From an uncultured Eggerthellaceae bacterium (GTDB lineage: Bacteria; Actinomycetota; Coriobacteriia; Coriobacteriales; Eggerthellaceae): a stretch of DNA of 64,000 nucleotides. The notes under the pieces were generated by a model. That model was not told where the DNA came from, ran no database searches, and worked only from the letters and a program-made list of their open reading frames with translations. Made by a program: the position numbers and the translations under genes. The stretch lies in the NCBI GenBank assembly GCA_934617425.1, contig CAKTUD010000001.1:535677-599676 (forward strand). The letters run 5' to 3'. Below, in pieces: positions 62,540 through 64,000 of this stretch (within the stretch, counting starts at the first letter, position 1; each line of letters begins with the position of its first letter).

Positions 62540-62678
62540 GATGCGGTCCCGGAGGATGCGTCCCCAGGCCTGCGTTCTTGCTTGTCGAGTGCGCCGTGCG
62601 ATCGGCTTGCCGGCGAGTGGCGTTGTTGCGCGGCTTTACGACTGCGCGCCCGCGTTCGCGAAACCTGCTTATCCGGGG

Positions 62679-63176
62679 CTACACGACCGTGATGTCCGCG
62701 AAAGCAAGCGGAATCATTTGCGCGAGGTCGCTGGGACTCATTTCGATTTGCGCGCCAACGCGACCTGCTGAGAAAATGATCTTGTCATAGAGCTGCGCTG
62801 TCTCGTCGATGGCGGTTCGGAATTGCTTTTTCATGCCCAGGGGCGAACAACCGCCGTGGACGTAGCCGGTAAGAGGCAAAAGCTCCTTTGCCCTGATCAT
62901 CGCGATAGCTTTCTCGTCCACGGCATCGGCGGCTTTCTTTAGATCGAGTTCGCAATCGACCGGCACCATGAACACATAGTGCTCGCCTGATTTCCCTTGG
63001 GTGACCAGCGTTTTGAAGACGCAATCGGGATTTTCGCCCAAGACGCGTGCCATCTCCGATCCGCTTAGGGCGAAGCCGTCCTCGACATCGAGGGAATGAT
63101 ACGTCGCCTCGAACCCGGCGGCTTCGACCTCACGCTGGGCGTTGGTCTTATGCGCTGTTCGCTTTTGCTTAGCCAC
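62679..63176 (-). CDS. ybaK: YbaK/EbsC-type aminoacyl-tRNA deacylase
   Basis: A 165-residue YbaK/ProX-like protein: TYHSLDVEDGFALSGSEMARVLG, VFKTLVTQG, FMVPVDCELDLKKAA, TGYVHGGCSPLGMKKQF with the conserved GxxSPxG motif. Such proteins hydrolyse Cys-tRNA(Pro) made in error by ProRS. The start GTG at 63176 gives the family length; a longer in-frame version to 63293 would read into rdgB. It follows rdgB by 25 nt. Confidence 0.85.
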   Translation of the reverse strand: MAKQKRTAHKTNAQREVEAAGFEATYHSLDVEDGFALSGSEMARVLGENPDCVFKTLVTQGKSGEHYVFMVPVDCELDLKKAADAVDEKAIAMIRAKELLPLTGYVHGGCSPLGMKKQFRTAIDETAQLYDKIIFSAGRVGAQIEMSPSDLAQMIPLAFADITVV

Positions 63177-63201
63177 GTGTGTCCATCGTCTTTCGAGTAC
63201 C

Positions 63202-63816
63202 TTATTTCTGTTGTTCCAACTTTTCGCGTAAAGCGCGCAGGGCGTTGCCGCGATGCGAAACCTTGTTCTTTTCGCTCTCGGGCACGTCGGCAAGCGTTAC
63301 TTCGTGGTTGAAGACATCGGGCCAGAACAAGGGATCGTAACCGAAGCCGTTTTCGCCGTGCCGCTCGTGACCGATGCGGCCTTCGATGATCCCTTCGGCT
63401 ACGGTTTCGGTGCCGTCTTCGTCGATGAAAACGATGCTGCTTACGAAGCGCGCGGTTCGCTGCTCGTCGGGGACATTGGCTAGAGCGCCGAGTAGTTTGC
63501 GGTTGTTGGCTTCGTCATCGGCGTCTTTGCCGTCGGTGCTGGCGTAGCGTGCGGAGTGCACGCCAGGTGCGCCTTCGAGAGCATCTACCATCAATCCCGA
63601 ATCGTCGGCGAGGGCGGCCACGTTGCCGCCAGCTGCAATGCGCGCAGCCGCTGCCTTGATGCGCGCATTGCCCTCGAAACTCTCGGCGTTTTCTTCGGGG
63701 TCGGATTCTATGCCGAGCTCGCGCAGCGTTTTGAACTCCCATCCGGGAAAATCGAGCGCATGCTTGATCTCGGAAACTTTATGAGCGTTGTTGGTGGCAA
63801 GAACGACGGTTTTCAT
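63202..63816 (-). CDS. rdgB: XTP/dITP pyrophosphatase, RdgB/HAM1 type
   Basis: A 204-residue HAM1 enzyme that removes non-canonical purine triphosphates (ITP, XTP): VVLATNNAHKVSEIKHAL, SFEGNARIKAAA, ALADDSGLMVDALEGAPGVHSARYA, GFGYDPLFWPD, SHRGNALRAL. The start at 63816 has AAGGAGC before it; extension upstream would run into the tRNA gene. Confidence 0.95.
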   Translation of the reverse strand: MKTVVLATNNAHKVSEIKHALDFPGWEFKTLRELGIESDPEENAESFEGNARIKAAAARIAAGGNVAALADDSGLMVDALEGAPGVHSARYASTDGKDADDEANNRKLLGALANVPDEQRTARFVSSIVFIDEDGTETVAEGIIEGRIGHERHGENGFGYDPLFWPDVFNHEVTLADVPESEKNKVSHRGNALRALREKLEQQK

Positions 63817-63850
63817 CGAAAGCTCCTTAAATCTCAGCGCACTCGTTTGC

Positions 63851-63878
63851 AAATAAAAAGGCCAGCGCGTGGCTGGCC
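63851..63878 (-). terminator. Terminator after the tRNA genes
   Basis: GGCCAGC (63860-63866) pairs with 63872-63878; on the minus strand it is followed by TTTTTATTT. It separates the tRNA transcript from rdgB. Confidence 0.8.
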
Positions 63879-63888
63879 CTGGGTTCGA

Positions 63889-63962
63889 TGGAGCGGGTGA
63901 CGGGAATCGAACCCGCGTTATCAGCTTGGAAGGCTGAAGTTCTACCATTGAACCACACCCGC
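63889..63962 (-). tRNA. tRNA-Gly (anticodon TCC)
   Basis: Minus-strand 74-nt tRNA with encoded CCA. Acceptor GCGGGTG pairs with CACCCGC, discriminator T, anticodon loop TTCCAAG gives anticodon TCC, T-loop GTTCGATTC. Length and pairing are normal. Confidence 0.96.
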
Positions 63963-63970
63963 GCATTTAA

Positions 63971-64000
63971 TGGTCGGGATGACAGGATTCGAACCTGCGA
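63971..64000 (-). tRNA. 3' part of a tRNA, probably tRNA-Pro, cut by the window edge
   Basis: The minus strand reads TCGCAGGTTCGAATCCTGTC followed by CATCCCGACCA: a complete T-arm and acceptor 3' strand with CCA. The acceptor would pair with CGGGATG, typical for tRNA-Pro; the anticodon lies outside the window. Confidence 0.75.

Noticed and set aside
63817..63966. N-terminal extension of RdgB through tRNA-Gly
   Set aside because: The extra residues are translated tRNA sequence; AAGGAGC lies before the internal ATG at 63816.
1..64000. CRISPR arrays, insertion sequences, prophage or integrase attachment sites
   Set aside because: No regularly spaced direct repeats, transposase, integrase or phage structural genes were seen. 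The tRNA genes at the right edge carry no visible duplicated 3' end within the window.

Overview
The window is about 64 kb of bacterial chromosome, moderately GC-rich and densely coded. I read it as an anaerobic, gut-type actinobacterium of the class Coriobacteriia, most likely the family Eggerthellaceae. This is an inference from content: a giant 2-hydroxyacyl-CoA dehydratase activase-type protein, a RecJ-RecQ-like fusion, several solute permeases and phosphodiesterase-family paralogues, Gram-positive-type P-II and Asp23 genes, and starts that use ATG, GTG and TTG behind strong GGAGG-type sites. I saw no rRNA, CRISPR array, insertion sequence or prophage.

The left third (1-23.6 kb) is accessory. 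It opens with the end of one SLC13/DASS-like anion permease and a second complete one behind a 500-nt regulatory gap. Next is an unusual five-gene operon: two GH3-family acyl-acid amido synthetases, a small zinc-ribbon protein, a lone ABC ATPase and an unrecognised protein. A LysR regulator converges on it. Three paralogous, signal-less alkaline-phosphatase/nucleotide-pyrophosphatase-family proteins of about 700 residues follow, with an MFS permease and a TetR regulator between the second and third. Then come a tyrosine-phosphatase-like protein, an OmpR/HisKA two-component pair, a 92-residue protein of unknown function facing a second TetR regulator, and a thioredoxin-like protein.

The middle (24-40 kb) carries a biotin-enzyme and housekeeping operon: a pyruvate/oxaloacetate-type carboxyltransferase fused to an AccB-like biotin carrier, then accC, an Asp23/Gls24 gene, nusB, xseB and dxs. 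After it are amtB-glnK, a multiply frameshifted surface-protein pseudogene, and a complete five-gene peptide/nickel-type ABC importer. One ATPase of that importer has a histidine-rich N-terminus, which suggests a transition metal substrate.

The right third (40-64 kb) is mostly core: rpsA, the recJ-recQ fusion, relA/spoT, a metallo-beta-lactamase hydrolase, a DUF47 protein, lysC-asd, tlyA with a promoter apparently buried in the asd terminator, a PFL (DUF711) protein, the 1565-residue activase-type protein, rsmI, a YgjP-type metallopeptidase, tmRNA (ssrA), an L,D-transpeptidase, a YbaK-type deacylase, the RdgB/HAM1 pyrophosphatase, tRNA-Gly(TCC) and the 3' part of a probable tRNA-Pro at the right edge.

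All family assignments come from reading translated sequence and motifs. No database search was run. The best candidates for new biology are the GH3-ABC operon, the triplicated phosphodiesterase cluster, the internal translation start in the carboxyltransferase-biotin carrier fusion, and the His-rich importer ATPase.
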